64,000 nucleotides of DNA, from NCBI GenBank assembly GCA_002286715.1, contig NSJX01000001.1:2595929-2659928 (forward strand), read 5' to 3'. Positions 9,743 to 19,643 of the stretch are shown in pieces. A model generated the notes under the pieces. It searched no databases. It saw only the letters and a program-made list of their open reading frames with translations, and was not told the DNA's origin. The first letter of the stretch is position 1. Each line of letters opens with the position of its first letter. A program made the position numbers and the translations under genes. Source of the stretch: Dentipellis sp. KUC8613 (Eukaryota; Basidiomycota; Agaricomycetes; Russulales; Hericiaceae).

Positions 9743-12700
9743 TTATTCATCAGGTACATTCTCCGGTATACTACTATAGGAAATCTCGAGACCCATTCTT
9801 TCCACTACAAAGTACCTGTCTACCCATGTTGGATCACTAGTGTGAGGGACCATGCCTACCACAGACTGAATAGACTTGATGTCAATGACCAGCATGTTCT
9901 GCTCTCCCCCATAAGTGCATGACCATACTGCTTGAGATGAGAGTTGGAGCAGATTAGGATCTGGAGGTCCAAACAGTGAAACCATGGCCAAGTTCTTCTC
10001 TTGACCACCATCAATGGTGAGCCGGAAATAGAATTGTACTTCAGCAAAATGAACCTGGTTGTGTAGATGAATCTGAAAGATTTGACATGTCAGTAAGTCT
10101 GTCAAGGACATAAGACAACAACTGACTTTCACATTTCGGGCAATACGCAACCGGGACAGTGGCTTTAAAGACTCTTTCCATGCAGAACGTGCCACCTGTC
10201 CATTTGGAAGACGGAGACGGGCCCAGCGCACTACTGCAGGTGCAAAATTTTGAGTAGTTTGAAATCCTATGCTTTGCAGATAATGCTGAAGGGCAGGGAG
10301 CTGACATGGAGATATTGGCCTAGCCATGGTGTCCATGGCACGCAGAAGCACAAAACCATCACCAAGGTCCAGAGAGCCACGGGGAAATTTTGAGGAATCT
10401 CGCTCCAATTCAGGAATCATGGATTTGAGGGCATTGACCTGTGCGCGAAGAACACCCTGTTGGGACAAGTTGGCAAAGGGGTTGGAGGGTTGCCTGATCT
10501 CCTGGCCCAAATCACCAATCAGACGCTCCATAGGCCACTGTGTAGCCAAAGCCAGAAGGCCAGTTCGTCTGCTCTCGGGTGCTGCATGCCGCATTTGATG
10601 AACACTTTGGCGACAAAAATGGAGTCGACTGGGAAGACGCTGGTAATAAAGCTCCTCAAATTCATCACAGAACTCAATGAGTAACTTGTGTGCATGCAAA
10701 AGTTCTGCAGAAGTGATTCGGTGTTGATGGAGGATCCGAACACCTACCACCAGCTTGCAGAAGTTCTGCCAGTAGTGGAGGGGAAGAATCCCACACAGCA
10801 TGGCAGGGCAGTAGCCAAAGACATAAGTCAAAAACTCCCAGGCCTTGTAACCACTTGAGATCTTGTCAGCTGGATTGCGAGGTGGTCGATCAAATGACCC
10901 AGGAAGATAAGACCGTGCTGCGCCTACAGCCTTCCCATGATCTATCCACACTTGTCTGCGTAGAACCATCCAGTCCCAGGAACTCTTGTCATCATCTGGA
11001 TCACAGTCAATGACTCCCCTCCACAGGCCAAGAAGCAAATCGGTGAGGTTCAGAGAAGCTAGATGCATCAAATCGGGAGGGAAACATGCAGGGATGGGCA
11101 GACGATGGGAAGAAGGCAGACCACTGAATATGGATGGCTTGCAGATACCAGTTTCAAGTCGATTTCTTCGGAATTCAGCTTGGTTTCGAGATGATCGGAC
11201 AACTTGCAGATTCCGTAGATATCTACACATATTGTCAGAAATTTCATGATAATAATAAAAAGATGCAATACTTGCCGTCTCTGTTTTTCATCACTTGACT
11301 CTGTAAAGTCATGGAGCACCACATCATCATGGTCACACCCCTGAATTTCATAGTCCAGAGGTTTCAAGCATGCAGGATAATATTGAGAACCCCCTGGTTT
11401 CCGGCGTCCTGGATAATCACAGTAGAATCGGCATCCAAGCCTGCCCTGAGGTCCAACCAATCCATCGAGGACAGCCATAGCAGGTGTATCAGCACCAATC
11501 AAGTCAAGAAATGGGTGATCAGTGACAATCTTAGACTTTGCAGCATCCCAAACCTGTAACCCTTCTCTTTGAAGTGCAGCAAGATGGTGAAGTCCAGGGA
11601 AGAGAAAGGAATCTAGATTCTTTGGTTTGTTTGGACCAGGAATGATGCCACCAGGAAGGATATGAGCTTTCTTGTAACGCATGTCAGGAGCAAGGTCCAG
11701 GAGTATCCAAAGGTAGATCCAGCAGTCTGAAGCCTTGCTTTGATACAACTGTGCACCGTCAATGGAGAACAAAAGGACACTGTCACTGGACGTAATCTGC
11801 CCTTTCTGCATAGCAGCAAGGAGATCTGTGCCACAGTACAAGTCGTCAAAAGTTTTGATGCGCCCACTTGCCAAGATTTCCTGCATACGCTGGTCTCGGT
11901 ATTGCATCTTCTCAGCCATTTCAGGGTGCCGACGGCGAGCTTGTAGCTGGGGGCCAAGAGGCATGGTGTGGAACACTTGCCGAGGACTTTTGACACGCCC
12001 ACGGCTTGTGCGAAGTTTGTGCGGATCATATCGGGGCTCCTGACATATAGGACAAGTGTCGTGGTCGGCAAAGGGACCTGTGAATGCAACGCATGTGTTC
12101 ACACACATGTGTTGGACGATGGGGACTACTCCGCTGAGTTCAGCAATCTGTGATTTGACCTGGCTGTAGGAGAGCAAGTCGAACTCGAGCTCGTCGCGCA
12201 GAGCCTCTCGGACCAGATTGTACGATTCTTGTGATGCATTGGTCAAGGCAAGGTGTATTTTGATGGACAAGCGGAGAGCTGGATCACTGAAATCTGGTGC
12301 TTGCTGAGGTGGGTGGCGTAAGCGATTCAGGACATCGGCAGGGAGGGGGTCGTTGTCGAGCGAGGCAGCTTGTAAAGCAGAAATGAATGCCTCAGTGATG
12401 GTGAAATCCTCGATCCGAGAAGGCACGGTCTCGACTGTAGGCTCCTGAGCATCGCGATGCAGCAAAGACGGGCGACCCGCCTCGCGCTCTTCGAGAGTCG
12501 GCTCTTCGGTACCTGGCTCGTCTTCATCGTCCTCGAGATCGGAGAGACTACCTGGATCAGGCGCTGGCGATGACGAGCGCGAAGGGACGCTGGGGTCGTC
12601 CTCCTCTGTGGGAACTTGGCGTGGGGGAGCGGAGTCGACTGGAATGCCTGTATCATGAGCAGGTGCAGGCGGCGGAGAGTCGGGGCGAGATGTGTGTGGG

Positions 12701-13121
12701 ACCGAGTCACCAATCTCAGGAGACAAGGTTCGCTCTGTAGGTGGCTAGAACAATGTCAGTGTCGAGTAACCGACGAGAAAACAGCTGCACGCACCTGCAT
12801 GTTCGCGTTCGCACGAAGAGAACCGTCGTCCGAATCTTCCACGTCGTTTGCTTCAACCCGTCGTTGTTTTGCTGCAGATGCACCGGAAGCATCATGGATC
12901 TCTCGGTGACGCTTCGAAGTATCCGTCTGAGATGCAGATGGAGCCGCAGCCCCTGTCGCGGACGAGGCTGCAGAACGGTCGGCTAGGAAGTGGGAGAACG
13001 AGGCGGCGATCTCTTGCTTGCGATATTTGGCATGACGTTCCCATACGGATCTTGAAACGACGGTCTCGATGCCCTTGCAGCCTTCCGCGCAGCTGCATAG
13101 GAACTGGCTCCGGCGGGACAT
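9743..13121 (-). CDS. Transposase of the tnp2 (CACTA/En-Spm-like) family
   Basis: Model (minus): exons 12795-13121, 11276-12744, 10127-11222 and 9743-10072, 1073 residues without internal stops. The N-terminus has a Cys-rich patch (CSCAEGCKG). The middle has hallmark tnp2 segments: CPICQEPRYDPHKL, VFHTMPLGPQLQA, LLFSIDGAQLYQSKASDCWI, HILPGGIIPGPNKPKNLDSF and GCRFYCDYPGRRKPGGSQYY. The C-terminal part has ETGICKPSIFSGL, FPPDLMHLASLNLTDLL and VQFYFRL. It would catalyse cut-and-paste movement of its element in the nucleus. The intron at 11223-11275 has a GC donor (GCAAGT) and AG acceptor; only this join keeps the frame and restores a sequence reading EKQRR-YLRNLQ. The intron at 10073-10126 is GT-AG. 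The gene seems intact, implying fairly recent activity. The first exon start (ATG at 13121) is the first in-frame ATG of an open stretch. Confidence 0.9.
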
Positions 13122-13346
13122 CGAGTAGTGGCGAGAGAAGGAAGCGGCCGTCGCGTCGCGCGTCTCTAATTAGCAAACTCGTCGCCCCTTGGACAAGTCG
13201 CAGCCACACGCGCACGCGTGCTCGCCTCAGTCTTATCTTATCGTGGTCTCTTACATGCACTCTTACTTGTGGTCTACTACAGATTGATCACACCGATTGC
13301 GTGTGCCATACGTTGGTCAGCTCAAATCCGCCCAAAACCTGATTTC

Positions 13347-13398
13347 AGCGGATTTCGCCGGATAGCGCAGGATTTCAGCGGAGCGGATTTTCACTGGG
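13347..13398 (-). repeat. Right terminal inverted repeat of 13.1 kb element
   Basis: Plus strand carries GGATTTCAGCGGATTTCGCC and ends GGATTTTCACTGGG. Its reverse complement aligns with the left end at 283-333. The hAT-like word CAGTG appears near the tip but two bases in. Confidence 0.55.
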
Positions 13399-13406
13399 GA
13401 TCAGTC
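13399..13406. repeat. 8 bp direct repeat GATCAGTC, right copy
   Basis: Exact copy of 275-282, directly outside the right inverted repeat. Twelve bases separate it from the TA of the neighbouring Tc1/mariner element. Confidence 0.55.
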
Positions 13407-13418
13407 TCCATATTGTAT

Positions 13419-13486
13419 TACAGCCATTTGCATAAAGGATGGCAGGAACTCGCGGTTTTTTTATGAAAGAGGAAAGCGGTGGCGCG
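13419..13486 (+). repeat. Left terminal inverted repeat of Tc1/mariner element, with TA
   Basis: Begins TACAGCCATTTGCATAAAGG and continues through a T-run and GGAAAG to GGTGGCGCG at 13486. The reverse complement of 17470-17537 matches over about 67 bases with two or so differences. TA is the expected target duplication for this superfamily. Confidence 0.92.
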
Positions 13487-13588
13487 AGTGCGCGACGCGT
13501 CCTGCACGCATATCCTTCACGCATTTCGCTGCATACTTGTACCATCGTCGCTCTTATCATTTATAATACCTTCTATTACCACACAACC

Positions 13589-15131
13589 ATGACGAAAACC
13601 AAGAAAACCATCAAAAGTATTGTCCTGCAAGCTCTTGAAGAGGTCCAAGCTGGGAAAATGTCCGACGACTCTGACACCGACTCGGATGACTCCAGCGCCA
13701 GTATAACTGAAGTGTCGATGCTCAGCAACGTCACAAATACAAAGGCTATTGGCACAGAACAGGAGGAAGTTCTGCCAGACACCGAGGATGAGGTAGAGGT
13801 GTCAGAGGTGCAGCAAGCCGGCACATTGCAGGCCAAGCCAACATCGCGGAAACGCAAGCGAGACACAAAGGATGACGAAACTAACAGTATGTATGCTGTT
13901 CCAATTTGTGCAATTTTTCTCATTGTACGTAGATCCACCAACAAAGAAAAACATAGCATATATGGCCTCAATCTTCTCTGTGGCTGAGATGCGGAAGCCT
14001 GTCTCGAAGCGTGCTCCGAAGAGTGGTAGGACCGAGCTATCAAGTGACGAACCATGGGATACTTTGAAGGCCCAGATCCTTGTCCTTATTTCAACGGCTT
14101 TAGACCCGGAAATTATCGACTTCGGAAATTACGATATCACTGCTACAATTCCCCGCCTTCTCCCGAAACCCGGTGTGGACCTGGGTGACGAGAGCGACTA
14201 CCAGTTCTTGCTCAAGAATGTGCAAAAAAGCAAGGCTGCGGATCTGATCGTGAACCTTGCTGTCATCGAGAAAGCAAGCGAGGCTGATAAGGAGAACGAA
14301 GGAACGGGTGGGGGAGATGAGCCGAAGTCAAAGAAGGTCAGTAACGATTGTTGCACATGGTCTTTTGACGGTAACTAACAGGCCGAGAACTGCAGAAGGC
14401 CCAAGGCCCAGTCGAGCTTCCTGGGAATGCTGCAAGAAGAGAAACAGTGACTGCGCTGCGTGAGAAGTGGGCGTGTCCGAGGCCCGATGCACAGTGTCCC
14501 GGCACATATTGCTATGTAAGCGGGGACGAGCATCTTCCCCTTGGGCAAGGACATCTTGAAGCTTGGGCAGGTGCCATAGTACGTTGCATTCATAAATAAT
14601 ACAGATTCACCGTTATTGATTCTGTTCTTGAAGCTAAAGGGGCCAGAATTTGCAACATTGGAAAAGCCTCCTCGCCACAAACTATTTGAGAACAGACCTG
14701 CAGGCCTGAGTCCCGTTTTGAAAAGCCGCCTTGAAGGACGCCAGAAAGCTGCCACCGTGCCCGTTGCGCCTTCCGCCCCCGTCTTCAATTTCAGTATCGG
14801 CAATGAGGTCATGAGCCTCTTTCGTCCGACTGCTGGGGCGACGGTACCCTCGGACACTGGAGCAGCTACTCCACGCGTATCAGAGAACTTGGACAGCCCT
14901 TACCTTCTCCCGACCACCCGTGCACCAGGTCCTGACTCATCACTCTCCGACTTTTGCAAGGCTTTTGATCTCGGCAACACGATACTCGAAAGGTTCAACA
15001 ACAACGGATTCAAGAATGCACGCTCTCTAAAGTTTGTCAAGATTTCAGAGTTGAAGGAGTTAGGATTTCTTCTTGGTGAGATTGCCGCTTTGCGTGATGC
15101 CGTCGAAACGTGGTCTGTTTTACAGGGATGA
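13589..15131 (+). CDS. Passenger protein with Cys/His motif and SAM-like C-terminus
   Basis: Model: exons 13589-13886, 13933-14336, 14396-14578 and 14634-15131, 460 residues, all GT-AG with matching phases. The start at 13589 is preferred because the earlier in-frame ATG (13439) lies inside the transposon's terminal repeat. Residues 1-120 are acidic and Ser-rich with a basic patch (SRKRKRDTK). Residues 234-295 hold the pattern W-A-C-x6-C-x4-C followed by GDEHLPLGQGHLEAWAGAI, a likely zinc-binding motif; Cys 261, 268 and 273 and His 280 and 287 are candidates. Residues about 398-455 (SLSDFCKAFDLGNTIL ... FVKISELKELGFLLGEIAAL) have the helix pattern of a SAM domain, a protein-interaction module. 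I associate this Cys/His-plus-SAM layout with multicopy, uncharacterised mushroom genes. Its position between transposon ends suggests capture or an accessory role in transposition. Function unknown. Confidence 0.72.
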
Positions 15132-16321
15132 TTGGAGCTGCGAGCATGCATTTGCTATTCTCAGGGATCACCACTGTGTTGTGTATGAATAAAAGCCAAT
15201 GATTGTATTGTATGAATGTAACCGAAAATGCAGCATGTACATATTTTGTTCAATCGTCAGTATTTGTAGTGCAGCGCGATCCCGCTCTTCAAATCCAAAT
15301 GCTCCAGGGCGCAGTATGATTCACACGCTTCCTGTCCCACTGGTGCGGGAGGGCCGCACGATGGGTGTGGGGGACACGCGAGGGCCGTGGAGGAAATGCG
15401 AGGGGTGCCACGAGGGCGTGCTCGCACTTGCGGTCTCTCTCTCGCGAGCCACTCATGGTGCACAGAGATGGGGGGCTGTGTGCCGGGGGGCGGCAGATGG
15501 AGGGTTGCGAGATGACAGAGGGGCGAGGGCAGAAGGGAGCGGGCTGCGCACGAGACAGGTGGAGAGATGCGAGAGACGGGAGGCGGGGATGTCGGCAGCG
15601 TGGACATCGACAGTGCAGACGTGGACCGCACGGGCTGCGCGCAAGACGGCAGCAGCAAAGGCCCGCGACAGCAGCGGATGCACACGCGATAGCGGGACGT
15701 GTGTGAGACGGCGGCACATGCGAGGCCCGCGACGAGCGGGATGAGCGCGAAGGCGGTGGGATGGCGACCCGGGGGTGGGAGACGACGGTAGCGGTTCGAG
15801 AATGGGGTGCAAGCAAGAGCTGCGGGTGTGCGAGACAGGAGGTGGGGGGCTTGCGAAGATCGTGACGGTGGGAGGGCAGCGCGGACGGACGTGCACAGAC
15901 GTTCTGGGGCGGAGTGTTAGCGAGGAGAGGTACGTACCTCCACCCGGTCTTTACCACGTGCATCCACATCCCCTCCTGCTCCTTCTATGTCATCCCCACC
16001 TCCAAATCTGCCTAAAAGTGCCGGTATCTGTTCGTTTATGTTGCTGGACTGCAGGACGTTGCTGGAGGGCGTTGGCGTTGGCGTTGGCAGGAGCCACGCG
16101 CTGGCAACGGAACAGGCCTCGGAGCGTGGGAGCCATGCCAGGGCCCTCGCCCGGCTCCCATGCCCTCGGAGCGGAACACGACTTCAAGTTCTCAGAGCAT
16201 TCAAACACCCTTTCGAGCTGCACAAGCACTTGCAGTGATGAAATAATGCATGCCGACCGAGGTGCGCGAGCTGGAGTGCCGCACAAGTGCATAAATACAA
16301 GTGTATTTTGTAAAATACCCT
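15132..16321. repeat. Purine-rich low-complexity stretch inside the Tc1/mariner element
   Basis: From about 15300 to 15950 the plus strand is rich in G and A with repeated GCGAG, GGGCG and GAGAC words, the reverse-strand counterpart of the tracts at 4900-5370 and 7290-7976. No gene is supported. Minus-strand open frames of up to 226 codons are compositional. Confidence 0.45.
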
Positions 16322-17392
16322 TCAAAAATAACCAGCATGGATGAAATAGCCTTCTGCGTCATCCGAGGTGATGATCTCAACAACCTCTAGCATGTCATAC
16401 AGTATCCCATTGCCCTGTGTAGCTGAATAGTAATCTTGGTATCTGCGTAAGAAATGCTTGATTTTTGAGAAAGCCTCTTCAATCGGGTTCAAGTCTAGCG
16501 AGTACGGCGGGAGGTACTCGATGCGAACACCTATAAAGTTTTTCTGAATTTGATTGTTCACGAAATACCAGAAAATACTCACCAAAACGATCCACAAGCT
16601 CCAATATCTCATCGCCATGATGGATCTTCGCATTGTCCATCACCAGGACACTACATGGACCAGGGTATGCATTGCATTGCGGAAGCTGTGAACCATTCAC
16701 TAGACATGTTCTTTGAAGATGAGAAAACGACGAACGACGTTGAGTTCAAGGAACTCAAGGAAGAGCTCCTTCGTCATGGATCCCTCAACTACCATCACGG
16801 CCTCTATCCCATCGAATGTCAGAAGGGCAGTGGTTGTCGTGCGTCAGCCTCGTACAAAGACTTGCTTCTTCTCCGCCCGTTTCCCCTTTCGTGACCGGCC
16901 GTAGCGTCTTCCGATGGTTCGTTCGTCCTTCGATGTCTCGTCAAGGAAGCCAAGCTCTTCTGGGTCGTACTGAGCCATCCGCAGGATGAAGTCGGAGCGT
17001 CGGTCCTCATTGCGTTCGAGAGCAATCCGCTTGAGCTTCTTACGACTAACGCCAGCACGCTCAAGTTCCCGATGGATGGTGATAAAGTGAACGGAGATGA
17101 ACCGGTTGGTGTCTAAGAGGTACAGAAGTTCGTCGAGAAAGTAGTCGGGGTTGTCACGGACCAACTCCAGGATGTAATGAACGTCGTCATGGTCGAGGAC
17201 ATGGAGCCGTCCGCGCAAGCTCAGAGAAGGCCTGATTACATCGCCTGTTTCGCGCCAGAGCTTGAGAACACGATACCAGGTTCTCTCCGAGAAGTCAAGG
17301 CAGTCCAGAATCTGATCAAGTGTGAGAAGGTTACGTTGCCATATTCTAATTGCAGCCAGTTTGACGTCGCGGCTGATCTTGCGGAAGCCCAT
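16322..17392 (-). pseudogene. Tc1/mariner (IS630-type DDE) transposase, one premature stop
   Basis: Model (minus): exons 16736-17392, 16583-16685 and 16322-16530, 322 codons. The N-terminus (RKISRDVKLAAIRIWQRNL, then LSLRGRLHVLD) is a helix-turn-helix DNA-binding region. The catalytic triad is visible as GFLDETSKDE, LVMDNAKIHHGDEI and LDLNPIEEAF. Introns at 16531-16582 (GTGAGT...TATAG) and 16686-16735 (GTTCGT...CACAG) keep the frame. The only break is TGA at 16844-16846, directly after KQVFVRG. Family members I know have Arg here, so a CGA-to-TGA change at a CpG is the simplest explanation. The usual Pro before DLNPIEE is Leu, also a C-to-T type change. The protein would excise and insert at TA. 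As it stands it would be truncated to about 182 residues and inactive. Confidence 0.9.
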
Positions 17393-17469
17393 GGTGTGTA
17401 GAGATACTCAGGAAGGAGGTGGTAGAACGCAAAGAGTACGAGGATCGACATAATCACACCCGCGCCACC

Positions 17470-17537
17470 CGCGCCACCACTTTCCTCTTTCATAAAAAAA
17501 ACGCGAGTTCCTGCCATCCTTTATGCAAATGGCTGTA
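17470..17537 (-). repeat. Right terminal inverted repeat of Tc1/mariner element, with TA
   Basis: Plus strand runs from CGCGCCACC through CATAAAAAAAACGCGAGTTC to GCAAATGGCTGTA, the inverted copy of 13419-13486. TA at 17536-17537 closes the element. Confidence 0.92.
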
Positions 17538-17595
17538 AAAAAAGTTATAGAGACGTACCGGTACCGGTACAAGTTGGGTCTCCGGCGGGACTCAC

Positions 17596-17700
17596 CGTCT
17601 GCCAATTCTGCAGCTGGACGCGCTAGTCACGGCCGTCACTGACCGCCGCCTCGGACTCCTTCATCAGTTGGCTCAAGGCCGTCTCCACTGCATTGCTCAT
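17596..17700 (-). pseudogene. Truncated gene start at the transposon border
   Basis: From ATG at 17700 a 19-codon exon reads MSNAVETALSQLMKESEAA and meets a donor GTCAGT. A 12-base second exon (17596-17607) is bounded by CTGCAG and a GTGAGT donor. After that the Tc1/mariner element begins, and no continuation was found on the other side of either transposon. This looks like the 5' end of a gene cut off by the insertions. The short length makes the call tentative. Confidence 0.3.
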
Positions 17701-18316
17701 ATTCTACTTACATAGCCCAGGGCGGGATGGCCTTGTGAAATCATACCATTCTTCTACCGCCAGTGCAGCAACATTGATGGTGAGTTCGTTAAGTCTTACT
17801 TCGAGTATACGTAGTTTTCATGACATGCTCCGGAACTGATCGTTGTATTGGCACAGAAACATACGACTCCTCAAGCGACACTCGCAAGACACTCGTAACG
17901 AATTTCTTCGTTAGCGGAGATGACGGATTTGTATCTTGGGCGAAGAGAAGATTGAACGGAGATGGAGCAGCGGGAATGAAGGACAGGCGCGTTCAACACG
18001 TCGCAATCTCATATAGAATTCACGGAAGCTCAAAGAATCTGCCCATCAAAAATAGCAAAGAGGACGAGGACAAAGTTCGTAGCAAAAATTTAAAACGCAC
18101 CGGGCTCTCACCGAACTTGACCAGGCGTATTTCTGCCGCAATCGACCCTTGGTTTGGGTACTGATACCCTTCTGAAAATATCCGCTCAGGATGACACTGG
18201 TCCGTGTTTTCAAGGTCTCGTGATGTTTCTTGAGCTGAACGCAATTCTAATGAATAGATTTAGAATGCAAGAGGTGCTACGTCGCCGATACAACGAGTCA
18301 GACATCTATAGCACGT
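17701..18316. other. No supported gene
   Basis: Short unconvincing frames only. It separates the transposon border from the stop codon of the membrane-protein gene. Confidence 0.5.
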
Positions 18317-19643
18317 CTAACACTTTCCAGCCACGAGCTCGCTCTCCTTCCCCACCAGCACCATATACACGCACTTCATATCCTCCTCCCAATCCGCCAC
18401 CTGCTCTGTCCCATTGGCTGCTGCAGCCATTCCCGTAACGCCCGTGTACCCCGCCCACACCGCCCACGCTCTCCCCAGCACCGTTACCGCGAGCGCGGCG
18501 CCCACCTTCGCGTTCCATAGCGCCACGCCGAGGATCGTGACTGCAAAGATGACCGCGTGCGGGAGCGCACAGTGCGCGTAGTATGCCAGACGGTGCAGCG
18601 CCGTGCGTGGCGCGGGTACGTAGCCCGTGCCGAATATGAGCATGGGCAAGAGGTGGGGGCATAGGAGGAGCGAGCCGCCGACGAGGAAGCACCAAACGGG
18701 GAAGAACACGGTCCGCAGGACGGCCTGCGGTGTCCGAGGAAACGAGGGCACTTGGCCAAGATCGAGGTCAACATCGATGATGCCTTCTTCTCTTATTGAC
18801 GTCTCCGTCAGGTCTTCCGCTTGACCGTCTGCGAGATCCTATATTTCTGGGTCAGCTCGGGTCTCACGACGGTGAGAGACAGACTTGCCTCTGGTTTCAC
18901 TGATGCTGACTTACGCCTCCGCTCCGCCTTCTTGTTCTTGGCATTATCCGTTTCAGGAGCGATTGGGATATTGGGCATGCTGAAAACGCGCTTCTACGTG
19001 TCCGGGATGGTCAGAGCTTGATTGCATTTACGCACGAATAGCATGCTTACCCCCGCGCTCAGCTGGCTGTGTCGCTTTGCGACTACAAGTGGATCGCCGC
19101 CTTCTCGCCTCAGAGGAACCATCATTGGCATGACTCCCAATAGCGAACCCGCGCTATCTTTCTGGTTTATGAATACACATCAGCATCTAGTCCGGCACAA
19201 GAGCGAAACATCAAGCCCACTCACCTTCTTCAACATTCTGATCCCATTTTTCGCCGCCTCTTTCGCCTTTCGCGCGGCACGCGACAGCGACCCATTGCGC
19301 CCTAACAGCTTCGTGCCGCCCTCGCGCTCGTTGTGCAGCGCGACCAGCAGCGCGCGTCCGAGGTCAGGTTCAGCTTCGGCTGCGGCGGCCGCGTTCTTTC
19401 CTTCGCCAAGGATCCCGGTCTTGTGCTTGCAGATCTCGTCTGCGGGTGTGACGGGTGCCGAGGACTCCGGCGAGACGCCGGCAGAGCTCGACATCGACGG
19501 GCAGGTGCTGCATGAAGGGACGTTGGGCTCACGGATCAACTCTCCCGTTGCTGGGTCCTATCGCGCATGTCAGCCCCAGTCTGTAACATGGTTAGGAAGA
19601 AGCTCACGGTAATCGGCAAGGCGATACGTGGAGAAGCGAGCAT
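18317..19643 (-). CDS. Membrane protein of unknown function
   Basis: Model (minus): exons 19608-19643, 19225-19557, 19051-19161, 18915-18993 and 18317-18828, 356 residues, every intron GT-AG and in phase. The first 210 residues are soluble and Ala/Ser-rich, with a basic helix (LSRAARKAKEAAKNGIRMLK) and a Lys-rich patch. The C-terminal 140 residues contain about three hydrophobic segments: TVFFPVWCFLVGGSLLLC, LPHAVIFAVTILGVALW and VGAALAVTVLGRAWAVWAG. They end with a short cytosolic tail. The pattern suggests an integral membrane protein with a long N-terminal tail. No family was recognised. Two genes could have been merged, but the phase continuity across five exons argues for one. Confidence 0.6.

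Larger units (their letters stand above)
283..13398. mobile_element. Putative 13.1 kb composite DNA transposon carrying a tnp2 transposase and other genes
   Basis: The block is bounded by AATCC-rich inverted repeats (283-333 and 13347-13398) and flanked by the direct repeat GATCAGTC on both sides. It encloses a complete-looking tnp2-type transposase gene (9743-13121, minus), a multi-exon gene of unknown function (689-2846, minus), several weak coding remnants and three low-complexity tracts. All supported genes inside lie on the minus strand. CACTA elements usually give 3 bp duplications and have CACTA-like tips, so the 8 bp repeat does not fit a textbook CACTA. The ends may belong to another superfamily into which the tnp2 gene was inserted, or the tnp2 gene may have its own unrecognised tips nearer 9.7 and 13.2 kb. 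Confidence 0.5.
13421..17535. mobile_element. Tc1/mariner element, 4.1 kb, with DDE transposase and a passenger gene
   Basis: Terminal inverted repeats of about 67 bp, TA on both sides, and a DDE transposase gene near the right end (16322-17392, minus) define the element. A simple element of this kind would be roughly 1.3-2.5 kb. Here an additional 2.8 kb lies between the left repeat and the transposase: a four-exon passenger gene (13589-15131, plus) and a purine-rich low-complexity tract. No second pair of repeats was found around the passenger gene, so it appears to sit inside the same element. The transposase has one premature TGA, so this copy is probably not self-mobile but its ends look competent. 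Confidence 0.88.

Noticed and set aside
9834..9850. CACTAGTGTGAGGG as a CACTA transposon tip
   Set aside because: It lies inside the last coding exon of the transposase, and no inverted partner was found.
13439..13588. Upstream in-frame ATG extending the passenger gene
   Set aside because: It lies inside the transposon's terminal inverted repeat. The ATG at 13589 follows directly and gives a sensible start.
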